A stretch of DNA of 64,000 bases from a bacterium (GTDB taxonomy: Bacteria > Sysuimicrobiota > Sysuimicrobiia > Sysuimicrobiales > Humicultoraceae): NCBI GenBank assembly GCA_031082185.1, contig JAVHLI010000001.1:124001-188000 (forward strand), in the 5' to 3' direction. Of the stretch, positions 43,557 through 52,134 are shown one piece after another (the stretch's first letter is position 1; each line of letters starts with the position of its first letter). The notes under the pieces are model-generated. The model was not told the origin of the DNA, did no database searches, and saw nothing but the letters and a program-made list of their open reading frames with translations. The position numbers and the translations under genes are program-made.

Positions 43557-44822
43557 TCAAACCGCCGCCGGTATCGTCTCGGCGCCGTGGGTGATCACGG
43601 TAATGCGGGCGCCGCGGCCCCGGCGGTCCAGCGCCTCATCCAGAGCGGCCTGAGGGCTCGAAAACGGCCTCATCCTGGACAGGCGGGCCTGCTGTGGCGA
43701 TATGCCCCCTGAGACGAGCGCGATGTCGAGCCGCTGCCGAATGCGCAGGCTGGCAGCGGCCACCGAGAGCGGCAGCAGCTCGGAGGCGGGCATCCTTTCG
43801 GCCTGCGCGAGTAGTTCCTCCGGGCCGCCCGCCGACAGGTACTCGATGTACCGGGGGTGCGGGCCCACCCCTTCGGGGCAGGGCGTGACGAGTATGACGG
43901 TTCCACCCGCGGCGGCGGCGAGGTCAGCCGCCAGCAAGCCCTTGCCAGCCTGCCAGAGATCGCCGTCGGCAGGGTGGGAGGTGGTGACGACTATCTCGGC
44001 CCTGCGTCTGGCCTGCACACAGAAGATCTCTCTTGCATGGGCCACGCCCTGCCGGTGAGCCTCGACGAAGTGACCTGCCACGGCCCGGTAGATCCTGCCC
44101 TCCGGAGTGAAGGCGACGTTGACGATGAACCCCAGCCCCGCCCGTTCGGCAACCCAGGACTCCATGGCCCTACGGACCGGGTTCTCGACCTGCCCGAACA
44201 TGTTCTGGGGGGTGCGGCCGTGCATCAGGTGGAAGGCCGCCACGGTCTCCTCCCCGGCGACTCCCGGGAAGATGATCTTACCTCCCCCCGACCACCCGGC
44301 CGCGGGATGGGGAAGGATTCCGCCAACGCCCACTCGCAAGTCGGCCTCCACGACGCGCCGGTCGATCCAGATCTCAGGCGCTCCCGGGATCCCTGGCAGG
44401 CGCACCATCAGGGACCTGTCGCGGAACTCAGAGTTGACGACGGAGATCCGGCTGAGCAGGCTCTTACCTACCTTGCGGGCCATCTCCGCGGCCGTCATGG
44501 GCCGGTGGCTTCCCAGCGCCATGACGATCTGGATGTCGCCGTCCCGCACCCCGGCGCGGTTCAGGCGGTCGACCACCAGGGGAAGGATCCGGTCTGTGGG
44601 GGTTGTGCGGGAGATGTCGTCGCAAAGGATCGCGACCTGCTGGCCCGCTCTGGCCATCTGCTCGAGCCGCGGCGAGCCTGTCGGGTTGTCGAGAGCCTCT
44701 TCGAGATGCGCCCCTTCGTCCTCGCGCAGCTCCACGGTGTTGGGCCTGAGGACCTCAACCAAGAGGTCGTCTCCGACCTCCAGCGGCAGATGTCCGCTCC
44801 CGTAGGGCAGGTCGATTCGCAC
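43557..44822 (-). CDS. larA: LarA family nickel-pincer racemase/epimerase
   Basis: 421 residues from GTG 44822, behind AGGAGGAG. It matches LarA (DUF2088) proteins, which use the nickel-pincer nucleotide to racemise or epimerise 2-hydroxyacids. Key residues line up with Lactiplantibacillus LarA: Arg72 in DDISRTTPT, His106 in GSHRP, His172 in LPHPAAGWSGGGK, Lys182 (the cofactor-linking Lys) and His198 in the following stretch. The spacing 172/182/198 equals 174/184/200 of the reference enzyme. It ends operon 2, after the second nagA, so its substrate may be a sugar acid (D-gluconate 2-epimerase-like members exist). The cofactor genes larB, larC and larE are not in the window. Confidence 0.85.
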   Translation of the reverse strand: MRIDLPYGSGHLPLEVGDDLLVEVLRPNTVELREDEGAHLEEALDNPTGSPRLEQMARAGQQVAILCDDISRTTPTDRILPLVVDRLNRAGVRDGDIQIVMALGSHRPMTAAEMARKVGKSLLSRISVVNSEFRDRSLMVRLPGIPGAPEIWIDRRVVEADLRVGVGGILPHPAAGWSGGGKIIFPGVAGEETVAAFHLMHGRTPQNMFGQVENPVRRAMESWVAERAGLGFIVNVAFTPEGRIYRAVAGHFVEAHRQGVAHAREIFCVQARRRAEIVVTTSHPADGDLWQAGKGLLAADLAAAAGGTVILVTPCPEGVGPHPRYIEYLSAGGPEELLAQAERMPASELLPLSVAAASLRIRQRLDIALVSGGISPQQARLSRMRPFSSPQAALDEALDRRGRGARITVITHGAETIPAAV

Positions 44823-44881
44823 GCGCCGGTCTCCTCCTAGGTCATTTGTTCCGGCGCCCCGCACGGCGCCGCGACCCGCTG

Positions 44882-46045
44882 TTATGCGCGGTAGACGATC
44901 TCCCCGCCCGCGACGGTCTGCACAACCTCGAGCCGCGCCTCATCAGCCAACCAGCGCGCCAGGACGACATCACCAGCGCATCCAGGCGCGAGCCGTCCCA
45001 GATCAGTCCGGCCGAGGAGCAGCGCCGGCCGCAGCGAGGCCATCTCGACAGCCTCGCCCAGGCCTATCCCCGCAAAGGCGACAACGTTCCCCACGGCGGT
45101 TGCCAGATCGAGCGCCGATCCCGCCAGGTACTCTGTTCCGACCAGCCGCACCCTGCGATCGGGCGTGAGTTCCACCTCCCTGTCCAGGAACCGATAGGTC
45201 CCTGGAGACCCTCCGGCCAGCCACACCGCGTCGCTGGTCAACAGGCAACGTTCGACGCCCTTGGCCCGCACAAACACCTTGATCACGGACGGAGGAAGGT
45301 GGTGGCCGTCTGCGATCAGGCTCGCCCAGAGGCCATCTGCCGCGAGCTGCTCCCAGATGTAGTTGTGGTGCCTGGGTATCATGGCGTGTGAGCCATTTCC
45401 CAGGTGCGTGGACAGCCGGGCGCCCGCGCTCGCGGCGGCGAGGATGTCCGCGCGCCCTGCGCCTGTGTGCCCGATCGCCGGCACAATCCCGGCGAGGGAG
45501 AGCCGCTCGATCAGATCGATGGCCCCGGGGAGTTCCGGCGCAAGGGTCAGCAGGCGGATCCTTCCACCTGCGGCATCCTGAAAGGCCTGCACCTCATCCC
45601 AATTGGGAGGCCGCACATGCTCTCTTGGATGAGCACCGCGAGGGCCGTCCTCGGGCGAGATGTACGGTCCCTCGACGTGAACCCCGACCACGGCCCGCTC
45701 GATCCAAGGCTCCTCATCGCACGCCCTGGCAATCGTCCGCAGGGAGTCAAGCATGTGCTCGTGGCTCTGGGTGCAGACGGTCGGGCACAGCCGCGTGACC
45801 CCGTGCCTCCAGAGAGCCCGGACAACGCCCGCTACGTCAGCGACCGAGGCTCCTGCCGCGTTGAAGTCGTGCCCGTTAAACCCGTTGACCTGGATGTCGA
45901 TCAGGCCGGGCAGCACCCTCAGGCCCTGGCCTGCGTCCCCAGTAGCGTCCGGTCTGACGGCGCCGACCTTTCCCTGGGAGATGGTAATGCTCACCGCCTG
46001 GCCCCACGTATCGGTCCCCCGGACCGCCAGATCCTGCGCGCTCAT
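44882..46045 (-). CDS. nagA: N-acetylglucosamine-6-phosphate deacetylase-like amidohydrolase (operon 2)
   Basis: 387 residues. The metal region reads LPGLIDIQVNGFNGHDFN (QxN, as in E. coli NagA, a one-metal type). It continues with VGVHVEGPYISPEDGPRGAHP (Glu), AIGHTGAGRADIL (His), STHLGNGSHAMIPRHHNY (His) and CLLTSDAVWLAGG (Asp). It would deacetylate an N-acetylhexosamine 6-phosphate. HLGNGS replaces the usual HLFNAM, so specificity may differ. It is clearly distinct from the operon 1 enzyme at 36757-37974. It follows the SIS gene by 31 bases and precedes larA. Confidence 0.88.
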   Translation of the reverse strand: MSAQDLAVRGTDTWGQAVSITISQGKVGAVRPDATGDAGQGLRVLPGLIDIQVNGFNGHDFNAAGASVADVAGVVRALWRHGVTRLCPTVCTQSHEHMLDSLRTIARACDEEPWIERAVVGVHVEGPYISPEDGPRGAHPREHVRPPNWDEVQAFQDAAGGRIRLLTLAPELPGAIDLIERLSLAGIVPAIGHTGAGRADILAAASAGARLSTHLGNGSHAMIPRHHNYIWEQLAADGLWASLIADGHHLPPSVIKVFVRAKGVERCLLTSDAVWLAGGSPGTYRFLDREVELTPDRRVRLVGTEYLAGSALDLATAVGNVVAFAGIGLGEAVEMASLRPALLLGRTDLGRLAPGCAGDVVLARWLADEARLEVVQTVAGGEIVYRA

Positions 46046-46076
46046 CCGACTGCCACCTCTATTCCAGCTGCTACAC

Positions 46077-46829
46077 CTACAGCCACCTTATTCGCGGCGC
46101 GTACTTCTCGAAGAGTGCCCGGTTGGCTACGTCGCCGCCCGGTATGTTGGCGCTGGTCCATACGGCCGGAGCCACCCCGCGATCCAGAAGGGTCTTGACG
46201 GTCTCTCCGACCATGGCCTGGATGACGAAGGCGTTCAGTATCGTGGAGACCGGAGCAACCCACGCCTGCATGCCCGGAAACTCCAGGACCGCGTCGCGCT
46301 CGGGCATCTTGTTGTCTACCAGGTAGTCAACCACCTCAAAGAGATTCTTCCGCGAAGGATGGCGCGCCGGATGGTCCGCCGGTACGCTCTTCGAGAACAA
46401 CGGCGAGGTGATCCCGACGGTCTTGATGCCCCGCTCACGCGCCCACAGCGCCGCGTCTATCGTGCAGGAGTTGATCCCGTAGGCGTTGATCACCACCAGC
46501 ACATCGTCCGGCGTAATGGGGTAAGTACCCAGCACAGCCCCCGCATAACCGGGCGTCCGTTCCACCGCGCTGGAGCGCCTGGCGCCAAAGGCGACCGATA
46601 CACCCGGGTCGAGTATCGGGTAGACGGCCGCCAGTCCGCCTGCCCTACAGCTCATCTCCTCCGCGGCGATGTAGGAGTGCCCGCCGGTGCCGAACACGAA
46701 TATGAGGTGGTCTGTGGCAAGGGCTTCGGCCAGCACCTCTGCCGCCTTCCTGATGCTCTCGCCCTCCTCCTGGACCACCCGGTCGAGGAGCGCGGCCACT
46801 ATCTGATGGTACCTCGCAACCTGGCTCAT
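46077..46829 (-). CDS. SIS domain phosphosugar-binding protein, UPF0309-like (paralogue 3)
   Basis: 250 residues. FVFGTGGHSYIAAEEMSCRAGGL retains the EE pair of standard UPF0309 proteins that paralogues 1 and 2 have lost (they read MGAMEM/MGAMEL). The second loop is INAYGINSCTIDAALWARERGI. The C-terminal VWTSANIPGGDVAN matches the family ending VSANxxGGD. It sits between the permeases and nagA of operon 2, the same relative place as in operon 1. Probable role: isomerising or binding the sugar phosphate handled by NagA. Confidence 0.85.
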   Translation of the reverse strand: MSQVARYHQIVAALLDRVVQEEGESIRKAAEVLAEALATDHLIFVFGTGGHSYIAAEEMSCRAGGLAAVYPILDPGVSVAFGARRSSAVERTPGYAGAVLGTYPITPDDVLVVINAYGINSCTIDAALWARERGIKTVGITSPLFSKSVPADHPARHPSRKNLFEVVDYLVDNKMPERDAVLEFPGMQAWVAPVSTILNAFVIQAMVGETVKTLLDRGVAPAVWTSANIPGGDVANRALFEKYAPRIRWL

Positions 46830-46887
46830 GGTTTCGGTCCTCCTGTTGTGTGAGTGGTAGATCGAGGCGCGGTCTGCCAGATCAATT

Positions 46888-47709
46888 CTACTTGATGGCT
46901 CCCGCCGTCAGGCCCGTGATGAACCACCGGCCAGCAAGAGCGAAGAGCAGGATGGGCGGGATCGCTATGATGACCGAGCTGGACATCAGCAGCCCCCAGT
47001 CGATGAAGTACTGCTGGAGGAAGTGAGCAATGCCGACCGGCAGGGTCTTGTACCGGTCGCTGATGATGAATGCGACGGCAAACAAGTACTCCGTCCAGGA
47101 CATCAGGAACGAGTTGAGGGCCAGCGCCGCGAGCCCGGGAGCGCTCAACGGCAGGAAGATGCGCACGAGGACCTGTAGTCTGGACGCCCCATCCACCATT
47201 GCCGCGTCCTCGAGATCCAGCGGCACGCCGGTGAAGAACGCCCTCAGCATCCAGATGCTGAATGGTGCCACGACCGTGACGTTGACGATCACGAGCGCGA
47301 GCAGCGTGTCTATGATCCCGAGCTTGGTGAAGGTCACGTAGAGCGGGATGATCAGCAGCACCCGCGGGAAGATGTAGATCGAGATGAAGGTCCGGAACAG
47401 CAACTCGCGCCCCCGGTACTTGCACCTGTATACGCTGTACGCCGCCAGGCTGGCCAGCACGAGCGTGATGGCGGTCGAGGCGAGCGCCACATAAACGCTG
47501 TTCAGGAAGTACGTAAAGAACGGCACCTGCTCGAAGAGACGCACGTAGTGCTCGAGCGTGAAGGTGCGCGGCCAGAACGTCGGCGTGGGGCTCGTCAGTT
47601 CGGGCACCGTCTTGAACGAGCTGATGACCACCCAGTACATCGGCAGCAGGACCACCGCGAGCACAGCGGCCACAGAGATATAGCGCGCGATCAGCTTGAC
47701 GGCCTTCAT
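46888..47709 (-). CDS. CUT1 sugar ABC transporter permease, MalG type (operon 2)
   Basis: 273 residues with six helices. The EAA loop DLEDAAMVDGASRLQVLVRIFLP and the ending FITGLTAGAIK are typical. ATG 47709 overlaps the MalF-type stop (ATGA). It pairs with that protein to form the channel for the binding protein encoded at 48684-50000. The operon has no ATPase. Confidence 0.92.
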   Translation of the reverse strand: MKAVKLIARYISVAAVLAVVLLPMYWVVISSFKTVPELTSPTPTFWPRTFTLEHYVRLFEQVPFFTYFLNSVYVALASTAITLVLASLAAYSVYRCKYRGRELLFRTFISIYIFPRVLLIIPLYVTFTKLGIIDTLLALVIVNVTVVAPFSIWMLRAFFTGVPLDLEDAAMVDGASRLQVLVRIFLPLSAPGLAALALNSFLMSWTEYLFAVAFIISDRYKTLPVGIAHFLQQYFIDWGLLMSSSVIIAIPPILLFALAGRWFITGLTAGAIK

Positions 47710-48608
47710 ACGGGCACGCCCGCCTCTTCCCGCATCACCCTGCGCATGTAGACGACGCCGTAGGCGAGAAGAACCAGGAACATCAGCAGCGAGATCGCGG
47801 CCGCCTGGCTTATGCGGTACTCCTGGAACCCCTTGAAGTAGATGAGGATCGAGAGCGTTGTCGTCCTGTACACGGGGCCGCCGCGCGTGAGCAGCCAGAT
47901 GGCGTCGAAGATGTTGACCGCCCACAGCGAGGCGATCAGGACGACGACCTTCAGGACCTGGCCTATGGACGGCAGATCGACGTACCACAGGCGGGTCAGG
48001 TACCCGGCGCCGTCCATGTCCGCCGCCTCTCGCAGCTCTCTGGGAATCGTCTGGAGCGCGGCAAGGATTATGACCGTGAAGAACGGGAACCAGCGCCAGA
48101 CGTTTACTGCCGTGACGGCGTAGAGCGCGATCTGCGGGGAACCCAGGAACGATACGGGCTTGTCGACTGCGCCCGATGCCAGCAACAGGTAGTTGACCAC
48201 GCCGAGCGTGGGATCCAGGATCCACTTCCCCATCGTGGCCAGCACTATCGAGGGGAAGAGCCAGGGCAGGATGATCCAGTTCCGCACTACTTCGCGCCCC
48301 CGGAACTCCTGGTTGAGCACGAGCGCAGAGACCAGTGCCAGCATCAGCTGAAAGACGACGTTGAGGACCGTCCACCACACGCTGACGCCCAGGCTGAACC
48401 AGAACTCACGCCCGGCCAGTATTCTCGAGTAGTTGTCGAAGCCGACGTACTGCCCCGGAGTCCCCACGTACCCGACGTTCTGGAAGCTCAGCCTGATCGC
48501 GTCGGCCAGGGGATAAACCAGCGTGAGCAGGGCCCACACTAGGAGGGGCATGATCAGCAGGTACCCGAAGTACGGGTCGCGCTGAAGCCGCTCGGTCAGG
48601 TTTCTCAA
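47706..48608 (-). CDS. CUT1 sugar ABC transporter permease, MalF type (operon 2)
   Basis: 300 residues. The first helix is YLLIMPLLVWALLTLVYPLADAIRLSF. The EAA loop is ELREAADMDGAGYLTRLWYVDLP, followed by LTRGGPVYRTTTLSILIYFKGF. A hairpin separates it from the upstream binding-protein gene. Its C-terminus overlaps the MalG-type start. Confidence 0.92.
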   Translation of the reverse strand: MRNLTERLQRDPYFGYLLIMPLLVWALLTLVYPLADAIRLSFQNVGYVGTPGQYVGFDNYSRILAGREFWFSLGVSVWWTVLNVVFQLMLALVSALVLNQEFRGREVVRNWIILPWLFPSIVLATMGKWILDPTLGVVNYLLLASGAVDKPVSFLGSPQIALYAVTAVNVWRWFPFFTVIILAALQTIPRELREAADMDGAGYLTRLWYVDLPSIGQVLKVVVLIASLWAVNIFDAIWLLTRGGPVYRTTTLSILIYFKGFQEYRISQAAAISLLMFLVLLAYGVVYMRRVMREEAGVPV

Positions 48609-48628
48609 TCTGACGCCCCCGGCCGTAG

Positions 48629-48658
48629 CCCTCCCGGGGCGAGGGGGCCCCGAGAGGG
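48629..48658 (-). other. Intercistronic hairpin between binding-protein and permease genes
   Basis: CCCTC-C-CGGGGC and GCCCCG-A-GAGGG pair across a six-base loop with one mismatch. It lies in the 75-base gap after the binding-protein gene. Similar stems after malE-type genes protect the upstream message and lower downstream expression, giving more binding protein than permease. No T-run is present. Confidence 0.55.
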
Positions 48659-48683
48659 TGCGGCAGCTTGATCGGGATCTACG

Positions 48684-50000
48684 TCAGCGGAGGGCCTCAC
48701 GCATCCTGTCCGCGCCCCTCCTGACGGCCTCGGCAGGGGACAGACCTTCGTGGATCATGAGCTGGGCGGGCCAGGCTACGAGGTTCTGGCCGGTAATCCG
48801 CCCGATGTAGCGGTTGTAGGGCTCGCGGGTGAAGCCGAGCTGGCGGCCGTGCTTGGACTCCTCGATCATCGTCTCGTACTTAGGCCAGTGGGCCTTCACG
48901 GTCGGGTTTTCGAGTAACTCCCGCGCCTTGGCCGCTTCCTCGGTCACCGGGAGGAAGAAACCGGGCGCCACCGTCAGCAGGAGGGCCATGTTCGCCGGCT
49001 TGTACAGGTAGTTGACGAACTGCCTGAAGCCCGGGCGTACCTTGGGATCCGGGTTCAGCAGCATGATCCCGTTCATCCACGTGGCCGTCCCTCGCTGCCC
49101 GTCGGCATCGGGAACGGGCACGGGTGCGGCCCCGAGGTTCTCGGCCGGGAGCTTCGTGCGCAGATCCCACTGCTCGTTGTACTGTCCCTTCTCGATGACC
49201 ATGGCGATCTCGCCCGCCACGAGGGCGGCGATCGCCTGGTCCCACTGCCAGGCCTCGGACCCCGGAGGCGACAACCTGAACAGCCTCTGATACATCTCGA
49301 AGGCCCGGACGGTGTTTGGATTGTCGAAGACCACGGCGCCCCTGGCGTCCAGTAGGTGCTCGGCTCTAGCCGCCACCATGAGAGGATAGATCTGCTGGAC
49401 CGCCGCCAGGTGCCAGTCCCCCGCGACGCCGATGGCGTACTTTGCGGCCCCGGTCCTGGTGATCGTGGCTGCCGCGTTCAGCAGCTCCGACCACGTCCTG
49501 GGCGGCCTCCTGGGATCGAGCCCCGCCTTTCGAAACAGATCGGTGCGGTACCATAGCACCTCTGCCATGTTGTACAGGGGAACGGACCAGTGCTTGTCCT
49601 CCGAGAGGAACGGCTGCAGCGCCGCGTCGTAGATCTTGGAGCTGCGCCTGGCCTCCGCCACCTCTGCGGTCACATCCTGTACCGTTCCGGTCAGGCGTAC
49701 GTCCATGGTCAGATCGGGGGTTGTGAACATCATGTCCGGCGGCCGCCTTGCCATGACCGCGGCGGATATCTTCATGTACACGTCGGCCCAGCTCTGCACC
49801 TCGACCCTGACGCGAACGCTGCCCTGGCTCCGGTTGAAGGCGTCGACGAGATCCTCGATCGCCTTCACGCGGGTGGGGCGCGCCTCCATGTGCCAGAGGC
49901 TCAGCGTTTGCGGTGCCTGAGCCTTCACGGGCGCTGCCAGTGCGATTGCAACCACACCGGCTAAGACCATCAAGGGCGAGCCTCGAACGGCGAATCTCAC
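48684..50000 (-). CDS. Sugar ABC transporter substrate-binding protein (operon 2)
   Basis: 438 residues. GTG 50000 is preferred: GGAGGTGA lies nine bases upstream, while a TTG two codons earlier is too close. A Sec signal peptide (about 28 residues, ending APVKAQA) is followed by TLSLWHMEARPTRVKAIEDLVDAFN and other family 1 binding-protein features (VPLYNMAEVLWYRTDLFRKAGL; GEIAMVIEKGQYNEQW). It is the first gene of operon 2, facing the LacI gene across a shared control region. Ligand unknown; an N-acetylated amino sugar or oligosaccharide is inferred from nagA and SIS downstream. Confidence 0.92.
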   Translation of the reverse strand: MRFAVRGSPLMVLAGVVAIALAAPVKAQAPQTLSLWHMEARPTRVKAIEDLVDAFNRSQGSVRVRVEVQSWADVYMKISAAVMARRPPDMMFTTPDLTMDVRLTGTVQDVTAEVAEARRSSKIYDAALQPFLSEDKHWSVPLYNMAEVLWYRTDLFRKAGLDPRRPPRTWSELLNAAATITRTGAAKYAIGVAGDWHLAAVQQIYPLMVAARAEHLLDARGAVVFDNPNTVRAFEMYQRLFRLSPPGSEAWQWDQAIAALVAGEIAMVIEKGQYNEQWDLRTKLPAENLGAAPVPVPDADGQRGTATWMNGIMLLNPDPKVRPGFRQFVNYLYKPANMALLLTVAPGFFLPVTEEAAKARELLENPTVKAHWPKYETMIEESKHGRQLGFTREPYNRYIGRITGQNLVAWPAQLMIHEGLSPAEAVRRGADRMREALR

Positions 50001-50060
50001 GGACAATCACCTCCCGTTGTATTGTTCCGGTTGGCCCGGAAACGGGCAACCGTACGCGTA

Positions 50061-50074
50061 TGACAACGTTGACA
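50061..50074. promoter_or_regulatory. LacI-type operator, site 1
   Basis: TGACAACGTTGACA is symmetric at six of seven base pairs around a central CG, the layout of LacI-family operators. On the minus strand it overlaps a probable promoter of operon 2 (TTGACC at 50101-50096, 18-base spacer, TACTGT at 50077-50072). Binding would repress the transporter operon. Confidence 0.65.
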
Positions 50075-50158
50075 GTACCCAACACTGATTTCGTCGGTCA
50101 ATCCTCAACTCCTCCTGGCAGGAAGTGGCCGTGACGCCGGGGAAATACCCAAATCGTC

Positions 50159-50172
50159 GGTAAACGTTGTCA
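50159..50172. promoter_or_regulatory. LacI-type operator, site 2 (weaker)
   Basis: GGTAAACGTTGTCA shares the core AACGTTG with site 1, 98 bases away and 29 bases before the lacI start. Its symmetry is lower (four of seven pairs). It may mediate autoregulation or looping with site 1. Confidence 0.4.
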
Positions 50173-50200
50173 GGATTATTGTCAGATTGCGGAGGGCACT

Positions 50201-51241
50201 GTGCCCCGGCCTACCCGGGCATCTCCACCCACCATCAAGCAGGTGGCCTCCCTGTCGGGGGTATCCATCAAGACGGTCTCCCGCGTCGTCAACGGAGCGC
50301 CCTACGTCAGCGGTGATACCCTCCGCAGGGTCACGACGGCGATCGAGAGGCTGAACTACCGGCCCAACGCGCTGGCGCGGGGGTTGGTCACGCGGAGATC
50401 GCGCACGATCGGGCTCGTCATCGCCGATATCGTCAACCCGTTCTTTCCACCACTGGTTCGGGCGGTCGAGGATGCCACCGCGGCAAGGGGTTACAACGTC
50501 GTACTCTGCGACACGGACGAGAACCCGGTCAGAGAGCGGGCTGTGATCTCGGTGCTGCTGGAAAAGCAGGTTGACGGGCTGATCCTGTGCGCGTCTCGTG
50601 TCCCGTCGGGATACCTGACCGGTCTGGTGGACGAGGGGATTCCTCTCGTCTTGATCAACCGCGTGTTGAGGCACCCGGCCGCCGCTGCGGTGGTGGCCGA
50701 CGGAGAGCGGGGTGGCCGCCTCGCGACCGCTCACCTGATTGGGCTCGGGCACCGGCGCATCGCGTATCTGGCCGGGCCGTCGAGGTCGTTTTCCCATCGC
50801 AGTCGCCTCCGAGGATACAAGAAAGCCCTCTTGGACGCGGGTATCGGTTTCGACCCCGCGCTTGTGGCCGGTGGCACCGCTTCGATCGCCGCCGGCCGCG
50901 GCGCCATGGCCGCGCTGCAGAGCCTCAGGCGACCTCCCAGCGCGGTCTTCGCCTTCGATGACCTAATGGCGATCGGCGCGCTGGAGGAGATCCGCCGCAT
51001 GGGACGCCGTGTGCCGGACGACGTCGCCGTGGTCGGGTTCGACGATATCGACCTGGCCGCGCACGTCGATCCTCCGCTTACCACGATCGCGCAGCCCAAG
51101 GCGGCGATGGGCCGGCTGGCCGCGGACCGGCTGCTGGAGATGATCAAGACCTCATCCCCGCCCTCGCCTAGAACCGTGACGCTGACCCCAGAGCTGGTAA
51201 TCCGGAGATCGTGCGGTTGGTATAAGGAGGCCACGACGTGA
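50201..51241 (+). CDS. LacI family transcriptional regulator
   Basis: 346 residues from GTG 50201 with GGAGGG upstream. The LacI helix-turn-helix TIKQVASLSGVSIKTVSRVVNG (11-32) and hinge NYRPNALARGLVTRRSRTIG are followed by a periplasmic-binding-like ligand domain (GLVIADIVNPFFPPLVRAVE; VFAFDDLMAIGALEEIRRMG; VAVVGFDDIDLA). It probably controls operon 2 (48684-50000 leftward) and its own operon through the AACGTT sites. The last bases overlap the isomerase gene start (GTGA). Confidence 0.93.
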   Translation: MPRPTRASPPTIKQVASLSGVSIKTVSRVVNGAPYVSGDTLRRVTTAIERLNYRPNALARGLVTRRSRTIGLVIADIVNPFFPPLVRAVEDATAARGYNVVLCDTDENPVRERAVISVLLEKQVDGLILCASRVPSGYLTGLVDEGIPLVLINRVLRHPAAAAVVADGERGGRLATAHLIGLGHRRIAYLAGPSRSFSHRSRLRGYKKALLDAGIGFDPALVAGGTASIAAGRGAMAALQSLRRPPSAVFAFDDLMAIGALEEIRRMGRRVPDDVAVVGFDDIDLAAHVDPPLTTIAQPKAAMGRLAADRLLEMIKTSSPPSPRTVTLTPELVIRRSCGWYKEATT

Positions 51242-52134
51242 AGATCAACTGCTGCTGGTTGTACGCGATAAGCAAGTACGGGTACCCGCCGTCGATCGCC
51301 GATACTCACAAGGTGCTCGGTGAGATGGCCGCGCTCGGGTTCGACGCGGTCGAGCTTGAAGGCGTGCGCGAGGAAAACCTGCGGGCGGTCCACGCAGCGC
51401 GTGCCGACTTCAAGCGCCGATGCGACGACCTCGGGCTGCGGATGATGAACTTCTGTCCGGTGCTGCCCGATCTGTTCAGCCCTGAGGCGGCGAAGCGCCA
51501 GAGGGCGCTCGATCTCTTCCGCCTCGCCGTCGAGGCGGCCGTATACTTCGACGCGCCCACGGTGCAGGTGGACAGCTACGCCGCTCCTGTGGAGTACGTG
51601 AAGCACCAGCCGTACGCCGATGCCGTCGAGTTCAAGCGGCAGTTCGACGTGCGAATCCCCGATGGGTTTTCATGGCAGCGCACGTGGGACACCCTGGTGG
51701 AAACGGTTCGGGCCTGCGCCGCAATAGCCGAAGACGCGGGCCTGCGCCTGTGCCTGGAGCCGCGGGTGGGCGAGTTGGTCAGCAACACGGATGCGCTGCT
51801 GCGTCTCATCGAGCACGTCAACAATCCGATCTTCGGCGCGGTGCTCGACACGGGGCACCTGCACGCGCAGAAGGAGATCCTGCCGCTTTCGGTGGAGAAG
51901 TTGGGTTCGCGCATCTTCTATGTGCATGCTTCCGACAACGACTCGCGCGACAACGAGCATCTGGCGCCGGGCCGCGGCACCGTGGACTGGGAGGCGGTGA
52001 TCGCCGGGCTGAAGCGGCAAGGATTCGACGGCTACATAGGCATAGACATCGGCGGCGTGCCCGATCTGGACGCGCAGTACCGGGAAGGACACGCCTTTGT
52101 TCGTGGGCAGTTGGAGCGTGTGGGCGTGCGATGA
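51238..52134 (+). CDS. Sugar phosphate isomerase/epimerase-like TIM barrel protein
   Basis: 298 residues. An AP2/xylose-isomerase-type barrel with metal ligands in LRLCLEPRVGELVSN (Glu), FGAVLDTGHLHAQKE (Asp, His), IFYVHASDNDSRDNEHLAPG (His) and a final GYIGIDIGGVPDLD. The ending NEHLAPGRGTVDW is common in IolE/IolI-like and keto-sugar epimerase proteins. It is translationally coupled to lacI and to the broken gene downstream, so it belongs to the same regulon. Reaction unknown. Confidence 0.85.
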   Translation: MKINCCWLYAISKYGYPPSIADTHKVLGEMAALGFDAVELEGVREENLRAVHAARADFKRRCDDLGLRMMNFCPVLPDLFSPEAAKRQRALDLFRLAVEAAVYFDAPTVQVDSYAAPVEYVKHQPYADAVEFKRQFDVRIPDGFSWQRTWDTLVETVRACAAIAEDAGLRLCLEPRVGELVSNTDALLRLIEHVNNPIFGAVLDTGHLHAQKEILPLSVEKLGSRIFYVHASDNDSRDNEHLAPGRGTVDWEAVIAGLKRQGFDGYIGIDIGGVPDLDAQYREGHAFVRGQLERVGVR

